The translations under genes were made by a program, and so were the position numbers. From JAICND01 sp040905905 (GTDB taxonomy: Bacteria; Actinomycetota; Acidimicrobiia; Spongiisociales; ZC4RG35), in assembly GCA_040905905.1 (NCBI GenBank), contig JBBDQN010000027.1:61431-125430 (forward strand): a stretch of DNA of 64,000 nt, read 5' to 3'. Positions 24,354 to 33,356 of the stretch are shown in pieces (position 1 is the first letter of the stretch; each line of letters starts with the position of its first letter). The notes under the pieces are model-generated. The model was not told where the DNA came from and did no database searches. It was given only the letters and a program-made list of their open reading frames with translations.

Positions 24354-25326
24354 GGTCTCTCTGTCCCCCGAAAGTCAATCTCTCCTCGACGTTGTAGGGC
24401 ACCGGGATGTCACGGGTCTCGCGGTTGCCGGTCACCAAACGCCGTCCGATTTCGGCAAACCAGGTGTCGTTGGGAACCACCCATGGCCAGAGCCGAAGGC
24501 CGGCCCGGGCCCCGACCATCGCACCCACCATGACCGCGAGATCGCTACCTCCCTGAGAAGCTGCCATCTCGACCTGTCGGTAAGGCTCTCCGCCAAAGGG
24601 GGCGGCTATCTGGAGGGCGAGCAACGCAAGACGAGACGGATGGTCCGCATGTTCAAACTGGTCGGACAACTCAGCCGGGGGTCTCCCGACCCAGTCGATT
24701 GATTCCGCCAGCAAACGGGCCCAGGAGCGGGCGTCGTCGATCCGGCTGTAGAGGAAGTCCTCCTGATTCATCGCACTCAGGCACCGGTTCGCGACTTCCG
24801 ACGAGGCCCTCACCAGGTCGCGGCCACTTTGGGCGAAACACGATGCCGCCACCGCCCCGGCAACTGTCACCGCCGCCAGAACCGTGCTGGCGTCAACATG
24901 GGTGAGCCGGGAAGCGGCCATCGCGGTGTCTACCAACCGATCCGGCTGACGCCGGAACCAGACACCGATCGGGTGGACGCGAGCCGCCGGCTCGATGGAG
25001 GCTTCCGAGGTTGCCGCCGCTTCACCCTCGAGGGTGGCTCGCAGAAAGGAATCGAACTCAGGTGAGGGCGCTCGATAAACAGAGGGAGACTCGCCATCTG
25101 TGCCCAGTTCCAGCCACTCTTGGGCCAACAAGGGCCGCTCGACTCCGTCCTGGCGGAGGACGTGATAGCCAAGGACCGTCGCTTGTTGGGTGAGGGCCGA
25201 ATATCCAACGGGACTGGCACCTCCGGCCACATCTCCTGCTGCCGCCGCCAGCATGGTCCCCGCCCCCTCGCCACTCAACAACGAGAAGAGCGGGGTGGCG
25301 GGGTCGCCTGGGGTCTGCTCAATCAC
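24346..25326 (-). CDS. ADP-ribosylglycohydrolase-like protein, catalytic motif degenerate
   Basis: 326-aa helical protein of the DraG/ARH type. The N-terminal GTMLAAAAGDVAGGA corresponds to the G..(I/V)GDALG motif, THVDASTVLAAVTVAGAVA to the mid-region, and GGSDLAVMVGAMVGARAG to the metal motif that normally reads G.DTDT....G...GA. Here the DTDT acids are mostly lost (one Asp remains), so hydrolase activity is doubtful; it may bind ADP-ribosylated ligands without cleavage. Divergent from the lipid-kinase gene (33 bp), convergent with the MFS gene. Confidence 0.65.
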   Translation of the reverse strand: MIEQTPGDPATPLFSLLSGEGAGTMLAAAAGDVAGGASPVGYSALTQQATVLGYHVLRQDGVERPLLAQEWLELGTDGESPSVYRAPSPEFDSFLRATLEGEAAATSEASIEPAARVHPIGVWFRRQPDRLVDTAMAASRLTHVDASTVLAAVTVAGAVAASCFAQSGRDLVRASSEVANRCLSAMNQEDFLYSRIDDARSWARLLAESIDWVGRPPAELSDQFEHADHPSRLALLALQIAAPFGGEPYRQVEMAASQGGSDLAVMVGAMVGARAGLRLWPWVVPNDTWFAEIGRRLVTGNRETRDIPVPYNVEERLTFGGQRDLI

Positions 25327-25359
25327 GAGTTGCGAGGCTAGCCCGGTAGCCTTCGGTGC

Positions 25360-26292
25360 TTGCGCAGGCTCCTTCTGGTCGCCAATCCTTCATCCTCCCA
25401 ATTCACTGGAGAGGCCCACCGAACCGTGCTCAGAATCCTGCGCAATCAATACACAGTGGAGCCTGCCTGGCCACAGTCCCCCGATCACGCTCGGCAGCTA
25501 ACGGCGGCGGCCGCGGCCGCTGGCTATGACGTGGTTGCGGCCATGGGTGGGGACGGTGTCGTCCACCACGTCGGCAATGCGCTGGCTGGCACCGAAACCA
25601 AACTCGGGGTGATCCCGACCGGCACCACCAATGTCTACGCCCGACTAATGGGCATTCCCAAGAAGGTCGCCCACGCCGCCCGGCTCCTGGTCGGCCCCAA
25701 CCATCTCCAACTGGCCCCACTGCTCTCGATCGAAGGGATGGCCGACGAGAGCATCGTCCACCGCTACGCACTCTTCGCGGCGGGTTTTGGTTTTGATGCC
25801 GACGTCGTCCAGGCAGCCGAGAAGGAGCCTTACCGGAAGTATCGCTTCGGGGGTTTTCATTATGCCCGCACCGCCATTGCTACGGCCCTGTTCTCCTACC
25901 GTCGCGGTGCCCGGTCAGACATCAAGGTCCGGGTCAATGGTGAATCCACCGAGGCAGTGGCAGTTCTGATCCAATTCCATTCGATCTACACGTACTTCGG
26001 TCGGCTCTCCCTCAGCCTTGGTGCGACTCCACCCAACACGATCACCCTGCTGGCGGTCGAAGCTCTGCCGGCCCGGCGGGTGCCCCGCATCGCCGCCACC
26101 TTGTTGCGATCGGGCGATTTCGCCAGCGTCCCCGGCCTGCGGGTGTGGCGGGAGGTCGAAGAGCTCCATCTCGATGCGACGCCACCGGTCAACGGTCAGG
26201 CTGACGGCGAGCTCACCGGAGCTTGGTCAGGGGCCCGCACCGTCCTCAAGCCCCGGGTTTTGCAGGTGATCGTTCCCCCTCCGCCGCGTTAG
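25360..26292 (+). CDS. Diacylglycerol kinase-family lipid kinase (YegS/DgkB-like)
   Basis: 310 aa. Catalytic domain with LLVANPSSSQF at the start, glycine-rich MGGDGVVHHVGNAL (about 67-80) and PTGTTNVYARLMGIP (the family GTxND loop with Val in place of Asp), then the beta-sandwich domain with YALFAAGFGFDADVV. It probably phosphorylates diacylglycerol or a related lipid using ATP at the membrane surface. Start codon TTG 25360; no better candidate lies upstream because the divergent gene begins at 25326. Confidence 0.85.
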   Translation: MRRLLLVANPSSSQFTGEAHRTVLRILRNQYTVEPAWPQSPDHARQLTAAAAAAGYDVVAAMGGDGVVHHVGNALAGTETKLGVIPTGTTNVYARLMGIPKKVAHAARLLVGPNHLQLAPLLSIEGMADESIVHRYALFAAGFGFDADVVQAAEKEPYRKYRFGGFHYARTAIATALFSYRRGARSDIKVRVNGESTEAVAVLIQFHSIYTYFGRLSLSLGATPPNTITLLAVEALPARRVPRIAATLLRSGDFASVPGLRVWREVEELHLDATPPVNGQADGELTGAWSGARTVLKPRVLQVIVPPPPR

Positions 26293-26343
26293 GCCGCCAT
26301 CGTCTTGTTGCCAATAGCAAGCCCAATGCTAGCATTCTGCGAC

Positions 26344-26559
26344 ATGGGTACCCTCTACTTGCGCAACGTCCGTGACGAGGTCAGCGAAAAGTTGACCCGG
26401 TTGGCCGCGCGCGAGGGAATGTCAGTGTCCGCGTTTGTGGTTCGTGAGCTGAGCGAACTTGCCATGCGGGACGACAACCCCGCGTTGCTGGGAGCGCTCG
26501 CTGACTATGGAGTGGAGGCGGCTGCCATCCTCGCAGACCTTGAGTCGGGGCGGCAATGA
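26344..26559 (+). CDS. vapB: FitA/VapB-type ribbon-helix-helix antitoxin
   Basis: 71 aa. The N-terminal RHH DNA-binding motif reads GTLYLRNVRDEVSEKLTRLAAREGMSVSAFVVREL, as in FitA/VapB antitoxins; the C-terminal part (NPALLGALADYG...) would wrap the toxin. It overlaps the PIN-domain gene by 4 nt (ATGA), the standard arrangement, and would repress the pair's promoter in 26293-26343. The upstream ATG codons in the open frame are not needed for the domain. Confidence 0.88.
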   Translation: MGTLYLRNVRDEVSEKLTRLAAREGMSVSAFVVRELSELAMRDDNPALLGALADYGVEAAAILADLESGRQ

Positions 26560-26939
26560 TCGTCGTCGATGCTTCCGCCGCGGTACTCGGCCTACTCAAC
26601 AATGGCAACGCCCGACGTTCGCTGGCGGAGCAATCCTCGGCGGTGCCCCATTTGGCCGACTCCGAGATCGCCCACACCCTTCGCTCGCAGGTAACCCGAG
26701 GGTCGATCCCCGTGGAGGCCGGCCGAAAGGCCCTGGCAACTTGGATTCGTCTGAGTGTTCGGCGATACCCGGCGAGGGGCCTCTTGTCAAGGGTTTGGGA
26801 ACTCCGAGCGAATCTCACTGGTTACGACGCAACCTATGTGGCTTTGGCCGAGACCCTGGACTGCGAGCTTCTCACAGCCGATGCGCGACTCGCCGCCGCT
26901 CCGGGGCCTCGGTGCCCGATTGTTGTGGTCAGGGACTAG
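26556..26939 (+). CDS. vapC: VapC-type PIN-domain toxin
   Basis: Metal-dependent ribonuclease toxin, 127 aa. The PIN acidic residues are in place: Asp5 (IVVDAS), Glu37 (ADSEIAH), Asp91 (TGYDATYVALAE) and Asp109 (LTADARLA). It is translationally coupled to the RHH antitoxin. Its last 11 bp overlap the end of the convergent GTPase gene. The target RNA (tRNA or rRNA) cannot be predicted. Confidence 0.92.
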   Translation: MIVVDASAAVLGLLNNGNARRSLAEQSSAVPHLADSEIAHTLRSQVTRGSIPVEAGRKALATWIRLSVRRYPARGLLSRVWELRANLTGYDATYVALAETLDCELLTADARLAAAPGPRCPIVVVRD

Positions 26940-28032
26940 ACCGGGCCGTCTGGTTCAGCGCCAATTCGAACTCGGTCAATAAGGCCCGGGTACGTGCCCG
27001 CGGACGCAGGCGATCTCTGAGCTCACGGCCGACGGTCGCGTCGAGGGCCCGCGACGGTTCAGAGCTTGCGGCCGCCTCCCCCACCGCAGCAGCAAGATCG
27101 AAGCTGACTCCCGGAAAGAGGTCGTGGGCGAGCATCCATAACTCTTGCTCCGCCTCGGCCGCACGGCCCCTCGCCACCAGGTCGCCGACCCGGGCGACCA
27201 CCCCTTCCCAGCGCCGGGAGAAATCGACGGATTCGAGATGGGGCGCAAGCAGGGCCGCCCCAATCGCCAACTCGTTCACCATCTCCAATTCCCGCTGGAG
27301 TCCGGTGGAGCGGATCTCGAGGAGGTGCATCCAGATCTCGTCCACCCCCACGGAAGGACCGATAGGTGGATCGGCGGCCGCCGTCCAGATGATCGGATTC
27401 CTGATTCCATCCGACCGCAGGGTCCATTGCAGATCGGCCGCCAGCGGGACCAGGTCAAACGGATCAATCCGATCGATCTGGTTGAGGACGAACCGGAAGA
27501 TCTCCTGATGACGGGTCGACGACCGGATCATTTCGTGAAGGATTCGATCGTGGTATTTCTCGGGGTCGATCACCCAAAGCACCAGGTCCAAATACGGGAC
27601 TACCTCTGCCACCAGTTGTCGGTGCTGAGTCACCAGGGAGTCGATGTCGGGCAGGTCGAGAACTGCCAGGGGGATCGCCCCATCGTGGTCGACGCGTTGT
27701 TCGATCCCCAGGACTTCAAGCACCGCCTCCAGGGCCCTTCCACCGTTGGCCGGGATCCAGGCCACGGGTTTTGAAGTGGTGGGGCGCATGGCGCCGGCGG
27801 GTGAGACCTCGGTGCCCGCCAGCGCGTTGAGCAGGCTCGACTTGCCCGACCCGGTCCCTCCGAGGAGCCCGACCAGGGTCACCTCACCCACCAAGGCACG
27901 TTTGGTCCGAACCGCCCGGCCGATGCTGGCGACCGGCTCGACGATCTCAGGGGGGAGATGAGAGGCGGCGTCGGCCACCATCCGGTCATAGACGTCGAGC
28001 AGGGTGACCAGTTCGACCTCGGGATCAGACAC
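26929..28032 (-). CDS. GTPase B of a two-gene GTPase pair
   Basis: 367 aa. P-loop GGTGSGKSSLLNAL (about residues 58-71), switch-I RPTTSKPVAW, a G3-equivalent LDLPDIDSL and the base-recognition motif NQID (VLNQIDRIDP). The C-terminal 150 residues are helical, without a clear transmembrane segment. This is an Era/dynamin-like small GTPase domain, smaller than full bacterial dynamins. Its start lies 8 nt inside the end of GTPase A (28025-29266), so the two are co-translated, suggesting a heteromeric complex. Function not known. Confidence 0.75.
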   Translation of the reverse strand: MSDPEVELVTLLDVYDRMVADAASHLPPEIVEPVASIGRAVRTKRALVGEVTLVGLLGGTGSGKSSLLNALAGTEVSPAGAMRPTTSKPVAWIPANGGRALEAVLEVLGIEQRVDHDGAIPLAVLDLPDIDSLVTQHRQLVAEVVPYLDLVLWVIDPEKYHDRILHEMIRSSTRHQEIFRFVLNQIDRIDPFDLVPLAADLQWTLRSDGIRNPIIWTAAADPPIGPSVGVDEIWMHLLEIRSTGLQRELEMVNELAIGAALLAPHLESVDFSRRWEGVVARVGDLVARGRAAEAEQELWMLAHDLFPGVSFDLAAAVGEAAASSEPSRALDATVGRELRDRLRPRARTRALLTEFELALNQTARSSP

Positions 28033-29266
28033 CAGGCCACTCCAGACCGGTCAACATCTCCACACCCATAGACAACGAATCGGTCGATCCGTCGGACGGC
28101 ACCGGGAACAATGCCGCCCAGCTGGCGCTTGCCCCTGCGAACAAGGCCTCGATGGCCAGATCGTCGGATTCGAACGGGCTCATGGCCGACACGCGCGGGA
28201 GAACCCCGGCGGCCACCGAGCGCATAACCGACGGGAGCTGCAAACCCTGGTTGGTGGCCCCGACAAAGCTTGTGCCTGCTGCGTGAGCCAGACCCGCCAG
28301 TACGACCGCGGCGTTCCGGGCGGGGTCGACGGGGACAAGCCGGTGCCACCGGCGGCGGCTCGGCACCGCCCTGAGCCCGGCCATGACCTCGGTGGCGGAA
28401 TCGCGGTGACAGTTTGCGGCAATGGCCATCAACATTTCGTGTTCGGACCTCGTCGTCCTGAGCGACTCCAGAACCGCACTTACGTCAGCCGCCGTTCGAT
28501 CCGCCAGCCGCTCGAACGAGAGCTTCCGTAACTCACCGGGGTCGATCGACCATTCCTTGACCAAACCCAGCAGACGTCTCACCGACTGATGAGGAAGTTT
28601 GTCACCGACTCGATCAGTCTTCTGCTCGCCGATAGTCAGGATCGGCGAGTCGGGGTACGACATCTCCCGAAGTTGGGTCGCCAGGAAGTTGCGAGCCCCT
28701 GAGTTGCGGGCGGGCACCCGGTTCAGGACCACGGCCAGGGGTCGGGGGGTCAACCCGGTCAGCGCCTCCCAAGGACGGGCGTCTCCGTATCGGCTGGCGG
28801 TGGTGACCATCACGAGGGCGTCGCTGGCGTCGGCGATGGCGAGGGCCTGGAGGCGGTGTTCAGGGAGATCCGAGTCGAGATCAGGAGTGTCGACCAGCGC
28901 TACCGCGGCAGCGAGCGGGTGGTCGTCAGCGACCACCCGACCGATCCAACCGAGGGTGCGAGCGTGGACTGGTCCGGTCCACACCACCGGGTCGCGGGTC
29001 GTGGGTCGTAGCACCCCGACCTGGCTCACCGGGCTGCCGGCGATGGAGTTGAGGATGGTCGACTTACCGGCCCCGGTCGAGCCAACCAGGGTGACGATCA
29101 GCGGGAACGGTTCCTCGGCGAGCCGGGGAAGGAAGTAGCGCTCGATGGTGTCGACCGCCCGGCGGCGGTGCGCTTCGATTATCTCGGAGTGGTGCTCACC
29201 GACCGCGATGAGGGTGTCAGCCAGGCTGCGCATCTCACGGTGAAGGCGGTCACGGCGCCTGCTCAT
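28025..29266 (-). CDS. GTPase A of a two-gene GTPase pair
   Basis: 413 aa from ATG 29266 (MSRRRDRLHREMRSL). A helical N-terminus precedes the G domain: P-loop GSTGAGKSTILNSI, switch-I RPTTRDPVVW, G3 LVDTPDLDSD, and a G4 position reading NRVP instead of NKxD, followed by a helical C-terminal region with one mildly hydrophobic stretch (AAVVLAGLAHAAGTSFVGA). The arrangement resembles paired dynamin-like GTPases of actinobacteria, but both members here are short. Divergent from the coiled-coil nuclease-like gene, with 82 bp between them. Confidence 0.75.
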   Translation of the reverse strand: MSRRRDRLHREMRSLADTLIAVGEHHSEIIEAHRRRAVDTIERYFLPRLAEEPFPLIVTLVGSTGAGKSTILNSIAGSPVSQVGVLRPTTRDPVVWTGPVHARTLGWIGRVVADDHPLAAAVALVDTPDLDSDLPEHRLQALAIADASDALVMVTTASRYGDARPWEALTGLTPRPLAVVLNRVPARNSGARNFLATQLREMSYPDSPILTIGEQKTDRVGDKLPHQSVRRLLGLVKEWSIDPGELRKLSFERLADRTAADVSAVLESLRTTRSEHEMLMAIAANCHRDSATEVMAGLRAVPSRRRWHRLVPVDPARNAAVVLAGLAHAAGTSFVGATNQGLQLPSVMRSVAAGVLPRVSAMSPFESDDLAIEALFAGASASWAALFPVPSDGSTDSLSMGVEMLTGLEWPGV

Positions 29267-29348
29267 AAAGAGATCATCCCATGTGCGAAAGGACTCAAAC
29301 CGACGGCGGTCCCCGATTCTGTCCCACCCTGGCCGTACATTGGCCGTC

Positions 29349-30602
29349 ATGAGCAACATCCGCCTCACAGAGGGGACCGTCCACATCGACGGGTTGTCGA
29401 TCCGTGACGCCGTTCTGACCGACCTGGTGGGTCGTCAGCCCGACCGGGAGGCAGTAGAGGCCTTGCTCGAAAGGGTATTGGTGACCGGAGCCCGCGGCAT
29501 CGCCTCGATGGGGGTAGGGCTCGATTTGGCCGAACTGGATGGCCGCGTGGCAAAAGCGGTGGCGTCAGCCCTGGCCGACTTCGAGCAAACCATCACCAGC
29601 GGGGTCAACCATTTGGCCGAACAACTGGACCCGGAACAGCGTTCCTCCCTGGTGGCCCGGGCCTTGTCCGAGCTCACCGAAATCCAGGGAGCGTTCCTGG
29701 CCGGGGTCGACCCCAACCGCACCGATTCCCACGCCGGCGCTCTGCTGGCGATGCTCAACGAAGTAGTCGGACCTAGTGGCCCGGTCGCCCAGCGCCTCGA
29801 GGAGGCCCTCGACCCCGGTGCTCCCAACTCCGCATTGGCCGCCGGGTTCGCCTCAATCCGCACCGAAATCACCGCCCTTCGCGACCATGTCAATCAACAG
29901 CGGGGCCGGGACGAAGAGGCCGTGCGGGGAACAGCCAAGGGCATCGACTTCGAGCACCTGGTCGATGAGGCGTTGCGTAATGCCGCCCGCCCGCTCGGGG
30001 CGATCGTCGAACACACGGGACGCGCCGCCGGCAATCTGGGAGCAGCCGCGGTGGTCGGCGACTATCTCGTCACTCTTGCCAACGGGTGCCGGATCGCGGT
30101 CGAGGTCAAGAATCAGCGGACCATCGGTCTCACCGGAAAACTGGGGGTTTTGGAAGAACTCGACCGCGCCGCCGCCAACCGCCAGGCCGATGCCTCCATG
30201 TGCATCTCCGCCAACGACGCCTATCCGCAAGAGGTGGGCCCGTTTGGCGTGTTCGGGAGGCGGGTTCTGGTGGTCGACGACGGTGAGGGAACCATGATCT
30301 GGACGGGTTTGCGGTGGCTGGCGGCCACCCTCACCAATCAACCCGCCCCCGAAACCATCGACCTGGTGGCGGTGGCCGATCGCCTGCAGCGGCTCCGTTC
30401 GATCTGTCAGAAATTCTCCTCGCAGAGAAGTGCCCTCACCGAGATCAACAAGTCGGTGGGCCGCGTCTCGGAAGGCCTCGGTGATATGCGAGACGAAGTC
30501 CTCGGACTGGTCGACGACCTGACCCGCCAGATCAGGCTCACCCTTGACGGCGATGCCATCGGCGCCAACGCGGTCGTCGACCTTCGACGTCATGCTGGTT
30601 GA
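29349..30602 (+). CDS. Helical protein with PD-(D/E)XK nuclease-like domain
   Basis: 417 aa. Residues 1-195 are mostly helical; residues 196-320 look like a restriction-endonuclease fold: Glu202 (GIDFEHLVDEAL), Asp238 in VVGDYLVTL and the pair Glu252-x-Lys254 in IAVEVKNQ, i.e. the E...D...ExK signature. The C-terminus (about 360-417) is again helical. This layout resembles DUF2130-type proteins. ATG 29349 chosen; a longer frame from 29283 would overlap the divergent promoter region. It ends 3 nt from the convergent RecB-family gene. No specific function can be assigned. Confidence 0.65.
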   Translation: MSNIRLTEGTVHIDGLSIRDAVLTDLVGRQPDREAVEALLERVLVTGARGIASMGVGLDLAELDGRVAKAVASALADFEQTITSGVNHLAEQLDPEQRSSLVARALSELTEIQGAFLAGVDPNRTDSHAGALLAMLNEVVGPSGPVAQRLEEALDPGAPNSALAAGFASIRTEITALRDHVNQQRGRDEEAVRGTAKGIDFEHLVDEALRNAARPLGAIVEHTGRAAGNLGAAAVVGDYLVTLANGCRIAVEVKNQRTIGLTGKLGVLEELDRAAANRQADASMCISANDAYPQEVGPFGVFGRRVLVVDDGEGTMIWTGLRWLAATLTNQPAPETIDLVAVADRLQRLRSICQKFSSQRSALTEINKSVGRVSEGLGDMRDEVLGLVDDLTRQIRLTLDGDAIGANAVVDLRRHAG

Positions 30603-30605
30603 GCT

Positions 30606-31418
30606 CTACTCGTTGACGGCGAACGCCACCGAACCTTCCGGGCAATCCGGCAATAGCGGGCAATACCGACACCAGGGCCCACCCCTGAGTTGGGCCGCCT
30701 CCCCTGACGCCCAATTTTGTCGCACGGCCGTCACCAACTCGACAACCTGAGCGGCCACCTGGGTCAGGGTGGCCACGGTCGGCTGCGACCGCATCCTTTC
30801 GCCCGTCTGCAGGGAGACCGCCTCGATCACGCCCGGCACCTCGTTGCGGGCCAACGCCCAGACCAGGGCATAAAACATCAACTGGTCCATCGGTTCGCCG
30901 AGCGATCCGGTTTTCCAATCACGCAACAATGGAGCCTGTGATCCGTCGTTAAACACCGCATCGATCTTCCCGATCAATAGGACCCCATTGGCGGGTTCCG
31001 CTTCCAGAGTCACTTCGGCGGATTCAAAGCCATCCGAGGGAAAGCGGCGAAACCGTTCATAGAGCGATCCCATCGTCCGGATCAGTTCTACCAATTCGGA
31101 CGGACGATGGATGCCCAGGGCCGCCAGTTTGGGGTTCAAACCACTGCCGATCTCCTCCCGAATCGCCCGCGGAAGGTCCTCGATGGGGCCGGTGGTCAGA
31201 TGACGGGCGAATATCCGGTGTGCAACGGCACCCAGGAAGCTCTGCTTCGACTCTGGTGGATAGACCCCCTGGAAACGGGCTTCCGCCTGCGCCGGGCACT
31301 GGCGAAACGCGATGTAAGTGGTGGCCGAGATCTTGATCGGGTCACCCGCCGGAACCGGCGGAAACGGAATCACATCGGGGATGGTAAAGCCACCGATTAC
31401 CGCTCGCCCAACACACAT
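30606..31418 (-). CDS. RecB-family (Cas4-like) PD-(D/E)XK exonuclease with Fe-S cysteines
   Basis: 270 aa. Motifs in order: FRQCPAQAEARF (Cys41), GAVAHRIFARH (the His of RecB motif I), LLIGKIDAVF (catalytic Asp), LLRDWKTGS (D.K, motif III) and a QLMFYALVWAL helix with the RecB Q..Y/F motif. The C-terminus WCRYCPLLPDC supplies three cysteines that, with Cys41, make a Cas4/AddB-type 4Fe-4S site. A stand-alone single-domain nuclease of this family; not next to any cas gene. Divergent from the VanW gene. Confidence 0.82.
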   Translation of the reverse strand: MCVGRAVIGGFTIPDVIPFPPVPAGDPIKISATTYIAFRQCPAQAEARFQGVYPPESKQSFLGAVAHRIFARHLTTGPIEDLPRAIREEIGSGLNPKLAALGIHRPSELVELIRTMGSLYERFRRFPSDGFESAEVTLEAEPANGVLLIGKIDAVFNDGSQAPLLRDWKTGSLGEPMDQLMFYALVWALARNEVPGVIEAVSLQTGERMRSQPTVATLTQVAAQVVELVTAVRQNWASGEAAQLRGGPWCRYCPLLPDCPEGSVAFAVNE

Positions 31419-31451
31419 ATAAACTTGCAGTCACCGCTGGGCGACGAACAC

Positions 31452-33353
31452 ATGTCTACTGACGCGCAATCTCCCTCCCGATTCAAAGTCCCGCTGCCGG
31501 CATTGATTACCGGCGGTGTGCTGATTTTCGTCTTTGCCCTTTACGGGATCAACCGGGCGATCTCCGCCGGAGGTGTGATCGGTTCGGTTCATCTCGACGG
31601 GGTGGAGCTTGGTGGGATGAAGCCTCAAGAGGCTGCCCTCACCATCGGCGATCACGAAGCCCTATTGGCCGATGAACCGGTTTCATTCATGGTGAGGGAC
31701 CGCATTGTCAACGTCCAGCCGATCGCCACCGGGTTTGCCCTCGACAGCCAAACCATCCTCACCGAGGCCATGGCCATCGGGCGGGAAGGTGGGTTTCTGG
31801 GCGAGTTCTGGTGGTGGTTGACCCATCTCTTTCAAACCACCGACCTCGAAGTTTCCTCGGCCCTCGACCCCGAGGCGCTCGAGCAAATCCTCGTGACCTG
31901 GGACGAGGAGGCCGTAGGCAATCCCCCCTTCAACGGGGCGGTGGTCGTCAACGGCACCAGCCCCGAACCGCAATACCCCACGCCCGGCGAGATGCTTGAT
32001 CGCTCCCTCGTGCCCGGGTTGATGCTCGGCCAGTTCTCGACGGTCCTGCGTCAGACCTTGGAGCTGCCGATCGTTCGGGCGGAGCCGGCGTTGACCGCCT
32101 CTCAGGTTGATCAGGCGGTTTCGACTGCGAGGCTGATTCTGGCGGGGCCGGTCAGATTGACCAATCCCGAACGGGAAAAGGAAATCACCTTTTCCACCGA
32201 GGAGCTGGCCACCGCCCTTCGTTCCGAGTTAGCCAATGGTGGGATCGTCTTTCGCATGGAGACGGAGGTCGTATCGGGATTTCTCGAACCGCTTCGGACC
32301 GAACTCGAGGATCCGCCCGTCAACGCCGAGTTGCAAATCGACGGCAACAACGTGACCGTCATCCCCGGACTGCGGGGGACCCTGGTCGACGATGAGGTAG
32401 TGGCCGAAAGTGTGCTGACGGTGGCCGCCAGCGCCAGCCGCCAGGGCCTGCTTCCCATCGAAGAAGCGGTCGACCCCGATGTGACCACCGAAGAACTGCA
32501 AGCGCTGGGAATCACCCACAAGGTGAGCCAGTTCACCACCCACCACGACTGTTGCCAGAACCGGGTGACCAACATCCACCTCTTCGCCGACGCAATAGAG
32601 GGGACCATTGTGATGCCCGGGGAGACCTTCTCGCTCAACCTGGCGGTGGGGGAACGAACCGTCGAAGCCGGTTACCTGGAGGACGGGACCATCATCGCCG
32701 GCGAGATCGTCCCCACGGTGGGAGGCGGAGTCAGTCAGTTCGCCACCACCTTCTACAACGCGGTCTTCTGGGGTGGCTATGAAGACATGACCCACAAACC
32801 GCACAGCTTTTACATCAGCCGCTATCCGCTCGGGATCGAAGCGACCATCAACTGGCCGGTACCCGACCTGCACTTTCGCAACAACACCGACAAAGCCATC
32901 CTCATCAAGACGTCGTACACCAACACGTCCATAACCGTGATGTTCTTCTCGGACAATGACGGTCGCATCATTGCCGGCCAGCAATCCGGGGGGCGTTTGC
33001 GGATGGAGGTTGTGGCCGAAGGAGGACCCAACGCCCGGGTGGTCACCGCCAACGTCTCCGATCGCTACGGGTTCCGCGATCCACCCGAGCCGCTTTATCG
33101 AGGAGACCCAACGGTGGCGCCCGAGACCCAACGCGAGGTGCAGGGGCCATCGCAAGGCTTTTCGGTGGCGGTCAGCCGCACCATCACCCATCTGGGAGTG
33201 GCCACCACCAACGAATGGACGGTGATCTACTCACCGCGGCGTCAGATCCTCCTGGTCAATCCCTGCACGCTGCAAGCCAATTGCCCGACTACCACGGTGA
33301 CGACCATTCCTGAGGAAACGACGACGACCGTGGCGCCCGCCGAAGGGCCTTAA
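31452..33353 (+). CDS. VanW-family cell-wall protein
   Basis: 633-aa membrane-anchored protein. Residues 17-35 form a signal anchor (LITGGVLIFVFALYGINRA), then two peptidoglycan-binding-4 (YoaR-type) domains (about 45-330; VHLDGVELGGMKPQEAAL marks the first) and the VanW domain with FSLNLAVGERTVEAGYL, TVGGGVSQFATTFYNAVFWGGYEDMTHKPHS (quoted in part here by its ends: VGGGVSQFATT and THKPHSF) and HFRNNTDKAILIKT. The tail is Thr-rich. Members are linked to envelope maintenance; biochemical function is unknown. The ATG at 31452 begins just before the anchor. Confidence 0.9.
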   Translation: MSTDAQSPSRFKVPLPALITGGVLIFVFALYGINRAISAGGVIGSVHLDGVELGGMKPQEAALTIGDHEALLADEPVSFMVRDRIVNVQPIATGFALDSQTILTEAMAIGREGGFLGEFWWWLTHLFQTTDLEVSSALDPEALEQILVTWDEEAVGNPPFNGAVVVNGTSPEPQYPTPGEMLDRSLVPGLMLGQFSTVLRQTLELPIVRAEPALTASQVDQAVSTARLILAGPVRLTNPEREKEITFSTEELATALRSELANGGIVFRMETEVVSGFLEPLRTELEDPPVNAELQIDGNNVTVIPGLRGTLVDDEVVAESVLTVAASASRQGLLPIEEAVDPDVTTEELQALGITHKVSQFTTHHDCCQNRVTNIHLFADAIEGTIVMPGETFSLNLAVGERTVEAGYLEDGTIIAGEIVPTVGGGVSQFATTFYNAVFWGGYEDMTHKPHSFYISRYPLGIEATINWPVPDLHFRNNTDKAILIKTSYTNTSITVMFFSDNDGRIIAGQQSGGRLRMEVVAEGGPNARVVTANVSDRYGFRDPPEPLYRGDPTVAPETQREVQGPSQGFSVAVSRTITHLGVATTNEWTVIYSPRRQILLVNPCTLQANCPTTTVTTIPEETTTTVAPAEGP

Positions 33354-33356
33354 CAG

